DNA of 13,302 bases from Clostridia bacterium (lineage in GTDB: Bacteria; Bacillota; Clostridia; UBA1381), in assembly GCA_900770405.1 (NCBI GenBank), contig CAAGKL010000154.1, positions 1 to 13,302 on the forward strand, read 5' to 3'. Made by a program: the position numbers and the translations under genes. Under the pieces are notes generated by a model that saw nothing but the letters and a program-made list of their open reading frames with translations, ran no database searches and was not told where the DNA came from. Positions 1 through 7,045 of the stretch are shown here, piece after piece. Each line of letters begins with the position of its first letter. Position 1 is the stretch's first letter.

Positions 1-381
1 CTTGTCGTTGACAAAGGCATCACTATGGCGGACTTAAAGGGCACGCTCGAGGTGTTCATAAAATCCCTCTACGGGCAGAACACGCGCCTGCGTTTCCGCC
101 CGCACCACTTCCCCTTCACCGAGCCGTCGGCGGAGGTTGACATTTCCTGCTTCGTCTGCGGCGGCGAGGGCTGCCGCGTCTGCAAGGGCGAGGGCTGGAT
201 TGAAATTCTCGGCTGCGGTATGGTGCACCCGAAGGTTCTCAGAACCTGCGGCATCGACCCCGAGGTATACTCCGGCTTTGCCTTCGGACTCGGTCTCGAG
301 CGCATCGCGATGGGTATGTACGACATCGACGATATGCGCCTGCTCTACGAGAACGACGCAAGATTTTTAAAGCAGTTTTAA
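1..381 (+). CDS. pheS: Phenylalanyl-tRNA synthetase alpha subunit, C-terminal part (5' end outside window)
   Basis: This is the catalytic alpha subunit of the (alpha-beta)2 enzyme that charges tRNA-Phe with phenylalanine in the cytoplasm. The frame is open from base 1, reading LVVDKGITMADLKG, so the gene begins upstream; the ATG at base 25 is internal. About 126 C-terminal residues are present, of roughly 340 in the family. The class II synthetase core is recognisable: RFRPHHFPFTEPSAEVD, the GCGMVHPKVL segment and the motif 3 stretch GFAFGLGLERIAM, ending in the usual NDARFLKQF. A four-cysteine insert, CFVCGGEGCRVC, is the probable zinc knuckle common in Firmicutes PheS and absent from the E. 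coli type. It lies 14 bases upstream of pheT, the usual pheST order. Regulation, often a tRNA-Phe T-box in this group, would lie outside the window. Confidence 0.97.
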   Translation, partial: LVVDKGITMADLKGTLEVFIKSLYGQNTRLRFRPHHFPFTEPSAEVDISCFVCGGEGCRVCKGEGWIEILGCGMVHPKVLRTCGIDPEVYSGFAFGLGLERIAMGMYDIDDMRLLYENDARFLKQF

Positions 382-395
382 GGGAGGGCTAAGCT

Positions 396-2774
396 ATGAA
401 AGTACCTATGAGTTGGTTTAACGACTACACGGATATAAGCGACATTTCACCGAAGCAGTATGACCACATGCTCACGATGACGGGCTCAAAGGTCGAGTGC
501 ATCGAGTACCTCGGCAAGGACCTCGACAGGGTTGTTGTCGGCAGAATAGAGAGCGTAGAGCCGCACCCCGATTCGGATCACCTTATGATTTGTCAGGTGT
601 TTGTCGGCGACGAAACGCTGCAGATTGTAACCGGTGCGCCGAATGTCAAGGCAGGTCAGCTTGTGCCGACCGCGCTCGACGGCTCGACGCTCCCCGGCGG
701 CGTGCACATCAAAAAAGGCAAGCTGCGCGGAGTTGAGTCGAACGGTATGCTCTGCTCGCACGACGAGCTCGGGCTCACCGCCGCCGACCTCGGCTATGAG
801 CCGGAATACGGTATTCTCGCGCTGCGTGACGAGGTTCCCGCCGGCACAGACATCAAGGAGGTATTCGGGCTTGACGAGAATGTTGTCGAGTTTGAAATCA
901 CCTCGAACCGCGCCGACTGCTTCAGCGTAATCGGGCTTGCGCGCGAGACTGCGCTCACCTTCGGCAGGAGCTTTAACGTGAAAAAGCCAAGCTTTACCGA
1001 GGCGGACGGCAATACCTCCGACGTCATTTCCGTCGAGGTCAGAAACAGCGAAAAATGCCCGCGCTACTGTGCGAAAATGGTTAAAAATGTAAAAATCGGC
1101 CCGAGCCCGAAATGGCTCGCAGCAAGGCTTCGTGCCTGCGGCGTGCGGTCGATAAACAACATTGTCGACATCACGAACTATATCCTGCTCGAATACGGGC
1201 AGCCGATGCACGCCTTTGACCTGCGCGACCTTGCGGGCGGGAAAATCATCGTCCGCGACGCGGAGGACGGCGAGGTTATAAAAACTCTCGACGGTCAGGA
1301 CAGAACTCTTTCTCATTCCGACCTCGTTATCGCCGACAGCGAAAGGGCTGTCGCAATCGCGGGCGTTATGGGCGGTTTCAACTCCGAGGTAAAACCCGAC
1401 ACGACCTGTGTGATTTTTGAAAGCGCGACCTTTGAGCCGTCGACCGTGCGCCTGAGCGCGCAAAGCTGCGGTCTGCGCACCGAGGCATCAGCGCGCTACG
1501 AAAAGGGGCTCGATGCGTACAACACCGTACCGGCGCTCGAGCGCGCGTGCGAACTCGTTGAAATGCTCGGCTGCGGCGAGATTGCCGGCGGAATGATTGA
1601 CGTATGCGGCGAGCTGCCGACGCCGGCGACGCTTGCGCTGCGCCCCGACAAAATCAACGCGTTCCTCGGCACGGATATTCCCGCTGCGGATATGATTAAA
1701 ACGCTACGCGCTCTGGAGTTTGAGGTGGACGAGGACAAAATGACGCTCACCGCGCCGACCTTCCGCCATGACATCGAGTGCGAGGCGGACGTCAGCGAGG
1801 AGGTTGCGCGCTTCTACGGCTACGACAAAATCCCGACCACGCTGCTCTCCGGCGAGGCGACGGTCGGCACGAAAACCCCGCTGCAAAAGGCGCGCGACCG
1901 CATAAATGCCGCGCTCACCGCGCAGGGGCTCTACGAAATCTGCGCCTACACCTTCACGTCGCCGTCCTGTTTTGACAAGCTCGCACTGCACTCGGACAGC
2001 CCGCTGCGCAATACGGTGAAAATCACGAACCCCCTCGGCGAGGACACCTCGGTTATGCGCACGACGATGCTTTCGTCTATGCTCGAGACGCTCGCCTACA
2101 ACCACAGCCACAAAAACGCCGACACCAAAATTTTCGAGGTCGGCAAGGTTTACCTGCCCACCGGCGAGGTTCTGCCTGACGAGCAGGAAAAAATCGCAAT
2201 CGGCATAAGCGGAGCTGTGGATTTCTATGATTTGAAGGGCATTGTCGAGGCGCTTTTGGACGCGCTGCGGGTCAGCGATGCCGAATATGTGCCCGAGTGC
2301 GAAAATCCGTCTTTCCACCCCGGCAGATGCGCGACTCTTGAAATCGGCGGCAAAAATGCCGGCGTTTTCGGCGAAATTCACCCCGATGTACTAGCAACCT
2401 ACGGCATAGGCGCGACGTGCTATGTTGCGGAGCTTGATTTAAAGACGATTTTCGACGCTATGAACACGCACGTAAAATACAAAAAGCTTCCGCGCTTCCC
2501 GGCTGCCGAGCGTGACATCGCGCTGCTTGCCGACAAGGGCGTTGCCGTGGCGGAGCTCGAAAAAACCATCAGAAAGGCGGGCGGCGAAATTCTCGATACC
2601 GTCACTCTCTTCGACGTTTACGAGGGTGCGCAGATACCCAAGGGCAAAAAGAGCATCGCCTACGCGGTCACCTTCCGCGCAGCCGACCGCAGCCTGACCA
2701 ACGACGAGGTCAACAAGGTGTTTAACAAGATTATCAAGGATCTCGAATACAAAAACGGAGCTGTGCTCAGATAA
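396..2774 (+). CDS. pheT: Phenylalanyl-tRNA synthetase beta subunit
   Basis: This is the 792-residue beta subunit of phenylalanyl-tRNA synthetase, a normal length for the bacterial family. It partners PheS in the cytoplasm, binds tRNA-Phe and carries the B3/B4 editing domain that removes mischarged tyrosine. Domains in order are an EMAP/OB-fold tRNA-binding domain at about residues 40-150 (VVGRIESVEPHPDSDHL), B3/B4 at about 210-380 (GQPMHAFDL and AIAGVMGG are seen), B5 at about 400-475 (ending EVARFYGYDKIP), the pseudo-catalytic core at about 490-680 (NPLGEDTSVMRTTML), and a C-terminal FDX-ACB anticodon-binding domain from about 700 (KLPRFPAAERDIALL). The ATG at 396 follows a strong AGGGAGGG ribosome binding site at 381-388. 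It is intact and ordinary. The exonuclease gene starts 16 bases after its stop. Confidence 0.98.
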   Translation: MKVPMSWFNDYTDISDISPKQYDHMLTMTGSKVECIEYLGKDLDRVVVGRIESVEPHPDSDHLMICQVFVGDETLQIVTGAPNVKAGQLVPTALDGSTLPGGVHIKKGKLRGVESNGMLCSHDELGLTAADLGYEPEYGILALRDEVPAGTDIKEVFGLDENVVEFEITSNRADCFSVIGLARETALTFGRSFNVKKPSFTEADGNTSDVISVEVRNSEKCPRYCAKMVKNVKIGPSPKWLAARLRACGVRSINNIVDITNYILLEYGQPMHAFDLRDLAGGKIIVRDAEDGEVIKTLDGQDRTLSHSDLVIADSERAVAIAGVMGGFNSEVKPDTTCVIFESATFEPSTVRLSAQSCGLRTEASARYEKGLDAYNTVPALERACELVEMLGCGEIAGGMIDVCGELPTPATLALRPDKINAFLGTDIPAADMIKTLRALEFEVDEDKMTLTAPTFRHDIECEADVSEEVARFYGYDKIPTTLLSGEATVGTKTPLQKARDRINAALTAQGLYEICAYTFTSPSCFDKLALHSDSPLRNTVKITNPLGEDTSVMRTTMLSSMLETLAYNHSHKNADTKIFEVGKVYLPTGEVLPDEQEKIAIGISGAVDFYDLKGIVEALLDALRVSDAEYVPECENPSFHPGRCATLEIGGKNAGVFGEIHPDVLATYGIGATCYVAELDLKTIFDAMNTHVKYKKLPRFPAAERDIALLADKGVAVAELEKTIRKAGGEILDTVTLFDVYEGAQIPKGKKSIAYAVTFRAADRSLTNDEVNKVFNKIIKDLEYKNGAVLR

Positions 2775-2789
2775 ACGGAGAGATGAAAA

Positions 2790-3419
2790 ATGAATTTTGT
2801 CGCGATAGATTTTGAAACGGCGACATCACTTCGCACAAGCGCGTGCAGCATCGGAATATGCGAGGTCAGCGGTGGCAGAGTTACCGCGCGGCGGTCAATG
2901 TTTATCCGCCCCGAGCCGTTCGAGTTCAACGACTACAACATAAAAATTCACGGCATAACTCCCGCAATGGTTCGGGAGGCGCCGCGGTTTTGCGACTGCT
3001 GGCAGCAAATACGCCCGTACATCGACGGGCGGCTGGTCATCGCGCACAACGCGAGCTTTGATATAAACGTGCTGTGCAAAACGCTCGACCTGTTCGGGCT
3101 CGAATACCCGACGGCGGACTATCTTTGCACCGTGAAGCTTTCACAGAAAGCGTACCCCGAGTTCGAAAGCCACAAGCTCAACGTGCTCGCCGACGCGTTT
3201 GGCATACGCTTTTCGCACCACGACGCCTGCGACGACGCATATGTGGTCGCGCTCGTTCTGCTGCACATAATGCACGACTACCGCATCGACAGCCTGCAAA
3301 AGCTGCGCGAGCGGTTCGACATCGGCATCGGGCATATCAGCCCCGAGGGCGTAACTCCGTGCAGCAAGCACGCGCAGAAAAAGCGGGACAGCCGGACGCT
3401 CGGCTTGTCGCTGAAATAA
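2790..3419 (+). CDS. DEDDh-family 3'-5' exonuclease (DNA polymerase III epsilon-like)
   Basis: This is a stand-alone exonuclease-fold protein of 209 residues, related to the epsilon/DnaQ proofreading subunit and expected to remove nucleotides from 3' ends using two metal ions. The metal ligands are visible: ExoI as AIDFETA (D7, E9), ExoII as AHNASFD (D91), and ExoIII as HHDACDD, giving H144-x-A-x-x-D149, the DEDDh signature. The fold covers about residues 1-165. The basic tail (KHAQKKRDSR) has no domain I recognise, and there is no polymerase or helicase fusion. The ATG at 2790 has CGGAGAG at 2776-2782 as its ribosome binding site. It lies 15 bases after pheT and before a strong terminator, so it is probably the last gene of the pheST transcript. 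Its substrate (repair, RNA or general DNA turnover) cannot be told from sequence. Confidence 0.92.
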   Translation: MNFVAIDFETATSLRTSACSIGICEVSGGRVTARRSMFIRPEPFEFNDYNIKIHGITPAMVREAPRFCDCWQQIRPYIDGRLVIAHNASFDINVLCKTLDLFGLEYPTADYLCTVKLSQKAYPEFESHKLNVLADAFGIRFSHHDACDDAYVVALVLLHIMHDYRIDSLQKLRERFDIGIGHISPEGVTPCSKHAQKKRDSRTLGLSLK

Positions 3420-3430
3420 AAACATCAACC

Positions 3431-3468
3431 GGGCTGTTTAAAAACCTTTAAACAGTCCTTGTTTTTTT
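3431..3468 (+). terminator. Intrinsic terminator of the pheST-exonuclease operon
   Basis: A 12-bp stem pairs GGGCTGTTTAAA (3431-3442) with TTTAAACAGTCC (3447-3458), with one G-U pair and the loop AACC. It is followed by TTGTTTTTTT (3459-3468). It starts 11 bases after the exonuclease stop codon and separates the housekeeping genes from the riboswitch-controlled operon. Confidence 0.93.
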
Positions 3469-3527
3469 ACACTGCCTTTTTACCGAATACTCGCCTGTTT
3501 TCGCATAAATATTGTGTATTTTTTGTA

Positions 3528-3556
3528 TTGCAAGATATGGAAATCTGTGATATAAT
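3528..3556 (+). promoter_or_regulatory. Sigma-70/SigA-type promoter with extended -10
   Basis: The -10 is a perfect TATAAT at 3551-3556, with the extended -10 TG at 3548-3549. The -35 candidate TTGCAA (3528-3533, 4 of 6 to consensus) lies exactly 17 bases upstream. The region from 3470 to 3575 is AT-rich, unlike the coding DNA around it. Transcription would start near 3563-3566, about 30 bases ahead of the riboswitch aptamer, which fits a riboswitch leader. No operator was recognised. Confidence 0.82.
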
Positions 3557-3595
3557 ACAGAAAATAAATATTCGCACAAAGTGTCGCGGAAATGC

Positions 3596-3783
3596 GCATA
3601 CAAAGCTTTTCGCGGTGAAAAGGGAACCGGGTGCGAACCCCGGATGATACCAGTCGCTGTATGCCTCCCGCAAGCCTCTTATCCGTCGGCGAAAGCCGGT
3701 CATTGGGAAACCGAGAAGGCGGGATTTGAGGCGTGGGAACGCCGTTTTTCGGGGAGGACGAGCCAGAAGACCTGCTTTGGTGC
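3596..3783 (+). ncRNA. Cobalamin (B12) riboswitch aptamer
   Basis: Several conserved blocks of the cobalamin riboswitch occur in the right order. They are AAAAGGGAACCGGGTGCGAA with its closing CCCCGG (about 3618-3643), CGCTGTATGCC (about 3655-3665), GTCATTGGGAAACCGAGAAGG, which matches the usual CACTGGGAA...GGGAAGG core (about 3699-3719), and the B12 box AGCCAGAAGACCTGC at 3761-3775. A closing stem P1 can be drawn from CAAAGC (3601-3606) with GCTTTG (3774-3779), extended by GCA (3596-3598) with TGC (3781-3783) across a small internal loop. The family binds adenosyl- or other cobalamins and normally switches off B12 uptake or synthesis genes when the vitamin is abundant. I did not decide the cobalamin subclass. 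Boundaries are approximate to about 10 bases. Confidence 0.93.
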
Positions 3784-3846
3784 CGCTTTGTAAAATGCTC
3801 CTGCAAAGAAGCGGTATTTTCGGCGTGTTTTTTTCGCGCGCCGATT

Positions 3847-3892
3847 TGCGGTGTGCACAGAAAAACTCTGCTGTGGTCAAATTTCGACCGCA
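3847..3892 (+). promoter_or_regulatory. Candidate antiterminator of the cobalamin riboswitch
   Basis: TGCGGT (3847-3852) can pair with ACCGCA (3887-3892) and, nested inside, CACAG (3856-3860) with CTGTG (3871-3875). Both 3' strands belong to the terminator hairpin at 3870-3894, so the two structures exclude each other. This is a drawn-by-hand pairing without an energy calculation, and how ligand binding would break it was not resolved. Confidence 0.45.
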
Positions 3893-3901
3893 GCTTTTTT
3901 T
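3870..3901 (+). terminator. Riboswitch-controlled intrinsic terminator
   Basis: GCTGTGGTC (3870-3878) pairs with GACCGCAGC (3886-3894) over nine positions with one U-G wobble; the loop is AAATTTC. Seven T's follow directly (3895-3901). It sits 87 bases after the aptamer and 13 bases before the first ATG, the standard place for a transcription-terminating expression platform. The ribosome binding site GAGG (3904-3907) lies just outside the hairpin, so control is more likely at termination than at translation. Confidence 0.9.
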
Positions 3902-3914
3902 ATGAGGTTACAAT

Positions 3915-5477
3915 ATGAAAAAAATTACAGCTTTATTTCTCGCGTTAATTCTCATTTTGCCCGCCGGTGCGGCGGCGCAATTTTCCCTTGACGCCGAAAT
4001 TTCCGCAGCGGCGCAGTATGTCGAAAAAGCCGTCCCCTCCCCCGCCGTTTCGTCTATCGGCGGCGAATGGGCGGTTATCGCGCTTGCACGCAGCGGTCTT
4101 GACGTCCCGGCGGACATTTATTATGCGTACCTTAAAAATCTCGGCGCGTATCTCGACGAGTGCGGCGGCGTTCTGCACAGCATAAAATACACCGAATATT
4201 CGCGCGTTTCGCTCGCGCTTGCCGCCCTCGGCAAAAATCCCGCCGACTTCGGCGGATACAATCTGTTAAAGCCGCTCACGGATTTCGACGCTGTATGCAG
4301 GCAAGGGCTGAACGGCCCGATATGGGCGCTGATTGCGCTCGACAGCGGCGGCTTTGAAATTCCCGAAAATCCCGACGCGGCGGTTTTAGCAACGCGCGAC
4401 ATTTATATAGAAGAAATTCTTAAAAATATGCTCCCCGACGGCGGCTGGTCGCTGACCGGCAGCGCGCCGTGTGACGCGGACATAACCGCGATGGCGCTGT
4501 GCGCGCTCGCGTCCTATACCGACCGCGCCGACGTGCAGACCGCGCTAGAGCGCGCACTCGGCTATCTTTCCGGCGTGCAGAATCCCGACGGCGGCTTTTC
4601 TGCCGGCGGCATTGCCAATTCCGAGAGCTGTGCGCAGGTTCTGACCGCGCTGTGTGCGCTCGGCATCTCGCCCGAGGACGGGCGGTTTGTCAAAAATTCG
4701 CACACCCTCGCGGAAAATTTGCTGAGCTTTCAAAATCCCGACGGTGGCTTTGCGCACATACCCGGCGGCGAAACAAATCAGATGGCGACCGAGCAGGCTC
4801 TCTACACGCTCGCCGCGATGAAGCGGTACTACTCGGGCGAAAACAGGCTCTACGATATGCGCGACGCCGAACAGCTCGCAGACATCAGCGAAAGCGGCAG
4901 CACAGCTAGCGTTGAGCTGCGCACGGCGAATTTTGCCGACCTGGACGGCTGCTTTGCAAAGGCGCAGATTTGCTCCCTTTACGAGCGCGGGATTATAAAC
5001 GGCAGAACCGATACCATATTCGACCCCGCCGCGTATGTAACGCGCGGCGAAGCGGCGGCGCTTTGCGCACGCGCGCTCGGGCTGGGCGGCTCGGACGAGT
5101 GCATTTTCTCAGACCTTGCGCCGGAAAATCCGCTCACGCCCGCGATAGGCGCTGCTTACCGCGCCGGCATTGTAAGCGGAATTTCCGCCGACACATTTTC
5201 GCCCGACGCGTACGTAACGCGCGAGCAGTGCGCGGTATTCCTCGCAAAATCGGCTGCGCAGTGCGGCATTTTCACCGACTACACCAACGCACGCGATGTG
5301 CTCTGCATCTTCGACGACTACACTGCCTGCGCAGACTGGGCGGCATCGTCGCTTGCTTTCTGCGTTGACAACAAAATTATTTCCGACAGCGCCGACAATA
5401 TTTTCCCCAAGCGCAGCGCAACGCGCGCGGAATTTGCATTAATGCTCTATAACACTCTCGAAAAGGCGGGAAAATAA
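3915..5477 (+). CDS. Secreted alpha/alpha-toroid (prenyltransferase-like repeat) protein with SLH anchor; candidate intrinsic factor-like alpha subunit
   Basis: This 520-residue exported protein probably sits on the cell wall and is the candidate alpha half of a cobalamin binder. Residues 1-22 form a signal peptide (MKKITALFLALILILPAGAA). Residues about 40-320 carry prenyltransferase/squalene-cyclase-type toroid repeats: LPDGGW (173-178), QNPDGGF (222-228) and QNPDGGF (273-279), with helices such as DITAMALCALA and ESCAQVLTALCALG. No DXDD cyclase motif or obvious prenyltransferase metal site was seen, so a binding role is likelier than an enzyme. Animal intrinsic factor and transcobalamin have the same alpha-barrel fold in their N-terminal domain. 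From about 336 to 518 there are three SLH motifs, with signature TRGE (376-379), TREQ (435-438) and TRAE (503-506), which normally bind pyruvylated wall polymers. It is first after the B12 riboswitch, has GAGG eight bases before the ATG, and ends one base before the DUF4430 gene. Cobalamin binding is inferred from context. Confidence 0.85.
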   Translation: MKKITALFLALILILPAGAAAQFSLDAEISAAAQYVEKAVPSPAVSSIGGEWAVIALARSGLDVPADIYYAYLKNLGAYLDECGGVLHSIKYTEYSRVSLALAALGKNPADFGGYNLLKPLTDFDAVCRQGLNGPIWALIALDSGGFEIPENPDAAVLATRDIYIEEILKNMLPDGGWSLTGSAPCDADITAMALCALASYTDRADVQTALERALGYLSGVQNPDGGFSAGGIANSESCAQVLTALCALGISPEDGRFVKNSHTLAENLLSFQNPDGGFAHIPGGETNQMATEQALYTLAAMKRYYSGENRLYDMRDAEQLADISESGSTASVELRTANFADLDGCFAKAQICSLYERGIINGRTDTIFDPAAYVTRGEAAALCARALGLGGSDECIFSDLAPENPLTPAIGAAYRAGIVSGISADTFSPDAYVTREQCAVFLAKSAAQCGIFTDYTNARDVLCIFDDYTACADWAASSLAFCVDNKIISDSADNIFPKRSATRAEFALMLYNTLEKAGK

Positions 5478-5478
5478 A

Positions 5479-6171
5479 ATGAAAAAAAGATATTTGAACA
5501 TCTTTGCCGGCATAATCTTGGCAATCGCCGCATTTGCCGCGGCGGGAAAATTCGCACACGAGCCGACCTACAAGCCGCCCTACGAGCCGCCCGCGGCTAC
5601 CGTCACACCGACGGCAGCTGCCGAGCCGGAGACAACTCCCGACGCTGCTGAATCGCCTACACCGACGCCTGAGCCCGAGAAAACTCCCGAGCCGACTACG
5701 GCGGTCACCCCCGCGCCCACGGCAATGCCCGAAGCCGCCGAGCCGCCCGCGGAGCTCACCTGCACACTTTCGGTGAGCTGCGGCACTATTTTAGACAATC
5801 TTGACAAGCTGAACCCCGAAAAGAGGGATCTCGTCCCCCCCGGAGGCGTGATTTACGCCGAACGGCGCGTGACCTTCAACGAAGGCGAAAGCGTTTTCAA
5901 CCTCCTGCGCCGCGAAATGAGAAAAAACGGTATTCATATGGAGTTTGTCAACACGCCGATGTACCAAAGCGCGTACATCGAAGGAATCGCGAACCTGTAC
6001 GAATTTGACTGCGGCGAGCTGTCGGGCTGGATGTACCGTGTCAACGGCGAATTTCCGAATTTCGGCTGCTCGCGCTATATTCTGAAGGACGGCGATCGCG
6101 TCGAATGGGTCTACACCTGTGACCTCGGCAAGGACGTCGGCGGTCCGCAGGGGGATGCGGCGGATGAATGA
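5479..6171 (+). CDS. Membrane-tethered DUF4430 (transcobalamin C-terminal-like) protein; candidate beta subunit
   Basis: This 230-residue extracytoplasmic protein starts with a basic-hydrophobic segment (MKKRYLNIFAGIILAIAAFA, residues 1-20), either a cleaved signal or a membrane anchor; there is no lipobox cysteine. A Pro/Thr/Glu-rich low-complexity linker follows at about 27-92. Residues 93-222 form a DUF4430 domain, the family related to the C-terminal beta domain of animal transcobalamin and intrinsic factor. Landmarks are GESVFNLL (136-143), the strongly typical CGELSGWMYRVNG (178-190), LKDGDRVEW (202-210) and YTCDLGKDVGG (212-222). Five cysteines (95, 101, 178, 197, 214) could form disulfides outside the cell. 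In the animal proteins cobalamin is held between the alpha barrel and this beta domain; here the two domains are neighbouring genes separated by one base. Its end overlaps the ECF T gene by eight bases, suggesting coupled translation. Confidence 0.87.
   Translation: MKKRYLNIFAGIILAIAAFAAAGKFAHEPTYKPPYEPPAATVTPTAAAEPETTPDAAESPTPTPEPEKTPEPTTAVTPAPTAMPEAAEPPAELTCTLSVSCGTILDNLDKLNPEKRDLVPPGGVIYAERRVTFNEGESVFNLLRREMRKNGIHMEFVNTPMYQSAYIEGIANLYEFDCGELSGWMYRVNGEFPNFGCSRYILKDGDRVEWVYTCDLGKDVGGPQGDAADE
6149..6154 (+). promoter_or_regulatory. Ribosome binding site setting the ECF T start
   Basis: AGGGGG lies nine bases before the ATG at 6164. The in-frame ATG at 6155 touches this purine run, and the GTG at 6119 has no such site, so 6164 is the best start. 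Confidence 0.6.
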
Positions 6172-7045
6172 GTTCAAAACGTACCACCCGACGGTAGCTG
6201 CGGCGTATTTTGCCGCCGTGATCGGGTTTTCGATGGTGCTTACGCACCCGGTATGCCTTGCGGTAAGCCTTGCGGCGGCGCTCGGCTCTGCCGTAATTTC
6301 CGGTGACCGCCGGGCGCTCAGGTTCGCACTTTTCGGTGCGCTGCCCGCCGCGCTCATATTCGCCGCGGCAAACCCGCTCTTCAGCCACGAGGGCGCAAGC
6401 ATAATCGCATATTTTCCGAACGGAAATCCGCTCACCGCAGAGTCGATATACTTCGGGCTGGCACAGGGGGCGATGCTCGGCGCGGTGCTGCTGCATTTTT
6501 CCGCGCTGAACCGCATTATGACAAGCGACAAGCTGATGTACCTCACCGGCAGGCTTCTGCCCTCGCTGTCGCTTATAATCTCGATGACACTGCGGTTTGT
6601 TCCGCACTTTTCCCGCCGGGCGAAAAGAATCTCCGACGCGCAGAAAAACCTCGGCACATACTCCGGCGGCGGCATAATTGCGCGGCTGCGTGGGGCGCTA
6701 AAGGTTTTCTCGGTTCTGATAAGTCAGAGCCTTGAAGGGGCAATCGACACGGCGGACAGTATGAAAAGCCGCGGCTTCGGTTGCGGCAGACGCAGCGCAT
6801 TTTCAAACTACCGCATTACCGACCGCGACCGCACGGCGCTTGTATATATCTTTCTCTGCCTTGCATACCTGATTTTCGCGTACGTAAGGGGCAGCCTTGC
6901 TTTCCGCTGCTACCCCACGGTCAGGACGGCGGGCGGGATTCGTTTCGCAGTCGCGGCGGCGGTCTGGGCAATATTATGCTTTTGCCCGATAATAATTGAA
7001 ATTTGGGAGGCGTACAGATGGAAAAAATCACAATTGAAAATCTGA
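6164..7045 (+). CDS. ecfT: ECF transporter transmembrane (T) component, CbiQ/EcfT family
   Basis: This 293-residue membrane protein couples ATP hydrolysis in the ECF ATPases to movement of the S component. N-terminal hydrophobic segments (AYFAAVIGFSMVLTHPVCLA and onwards) are followed by the cytoplasmic coupling region and C-terminal membrane segments (LVYIFLCLAYLIFAYV; FAVAAAVWAILCFCPIIIEI). The coupling region has the family pattern: LRFVPHFSRRAKRISDAQKN, then SLEGAIDTADSMKSRGFG. The second motif, SRGF (residues 202-205), is intact. The first, normally AQ-x-x-RG, reads AQKNLG (159-164) and lacks the arginine. It overlaps the DUF4430 gene by 8 bases and the ATPase-S fusion by 28, so the three are probably co-translated. 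It resembles CbiQ of cobalt transporters, but no CbiM or CbiN is present, and B12 control plus the surface proteins point to cobalamin or a related corrinoid. Confidence 0.92.
   Translation: MNEFKTYHPTVAAAYFAAVIGFSMVLTHPVCLAVSLAAALGSAVISGDRRALRFALFGALPAALIFAAANPLFSHEGASIIAYFPNGNPLTAESIYFGLAQGAMLGAVLLHFSALNRIMTSDKLMYLTGRLLPSLSLIISMTLRFVPHFSRRAKRISDAQKNLGTYSGGGIIARLRGALKVFSVLISQSLEGAIDTADSMKSRGFGCGRRSAFSNYRITDRDRTALVYIFLCLAYLIFAYVRGSLAFRCYPTVRTAGGIRFAVAAAVWAILCFCPIIIEIWEAYRWKKSQLKI
7005..7010 (+). promoter_or_regulatory. Ribosome binding site setting the ATPase-S fusion start
   Basis: GGGAGG lies seven bases before the ATG at 7018. A TTG start at 7003 would place this site inside the coding region, so 7018 is chosen, giving the usual ECF ATPase beginning MEKITIENLTFRYPG. 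Confidence 0.8.

Noticed and set aside
486..1463. A 325-codon open frame on the - strand inside pheT
   Set aside because: It lies fully opposite a certain gene in GC-rich DNA where antisense frames stay open by codon bias, and its translation shows no family features.
1704..2381. A 225-codon open frame on the - strand inside pheT
   Set aside because: Same reason: a shadow of pheT with no ribosome binding site or recognisable domain.
3459..3918. Short open frames in the leader between the exonuclease and the toroid gene
   Set aside because: They overlap the terminator, promoter and riboswitch, whose conserved bases explain the sequence; none has a convincing ribosome binding site.
3915..5477. 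The toroid protein as a terpene cyclase or prenyltransferase enzyme
   Set aside because: It is exported, carries SLH motifs, and lacks a DXDD cyclase motif or a clear prenyltransferase metal site; the repeats reflect the fold only.
6119..6163. Longer ECF T start at GTG 6119 or ATG 6155
   Set aside because: The extra residues are not hydrophobic and overlap the DUF4430 gene; AGGGGG at 6149-6154 is well placed only for the ATG at 6164.
7003..7017. TTG start for the ATPase-S fusion
   Set aside because: It would put the GGGAGG ribosome binding site inside the gene; ATG 7018 has ideal spacing and gives a typical ATPase N-terminus.
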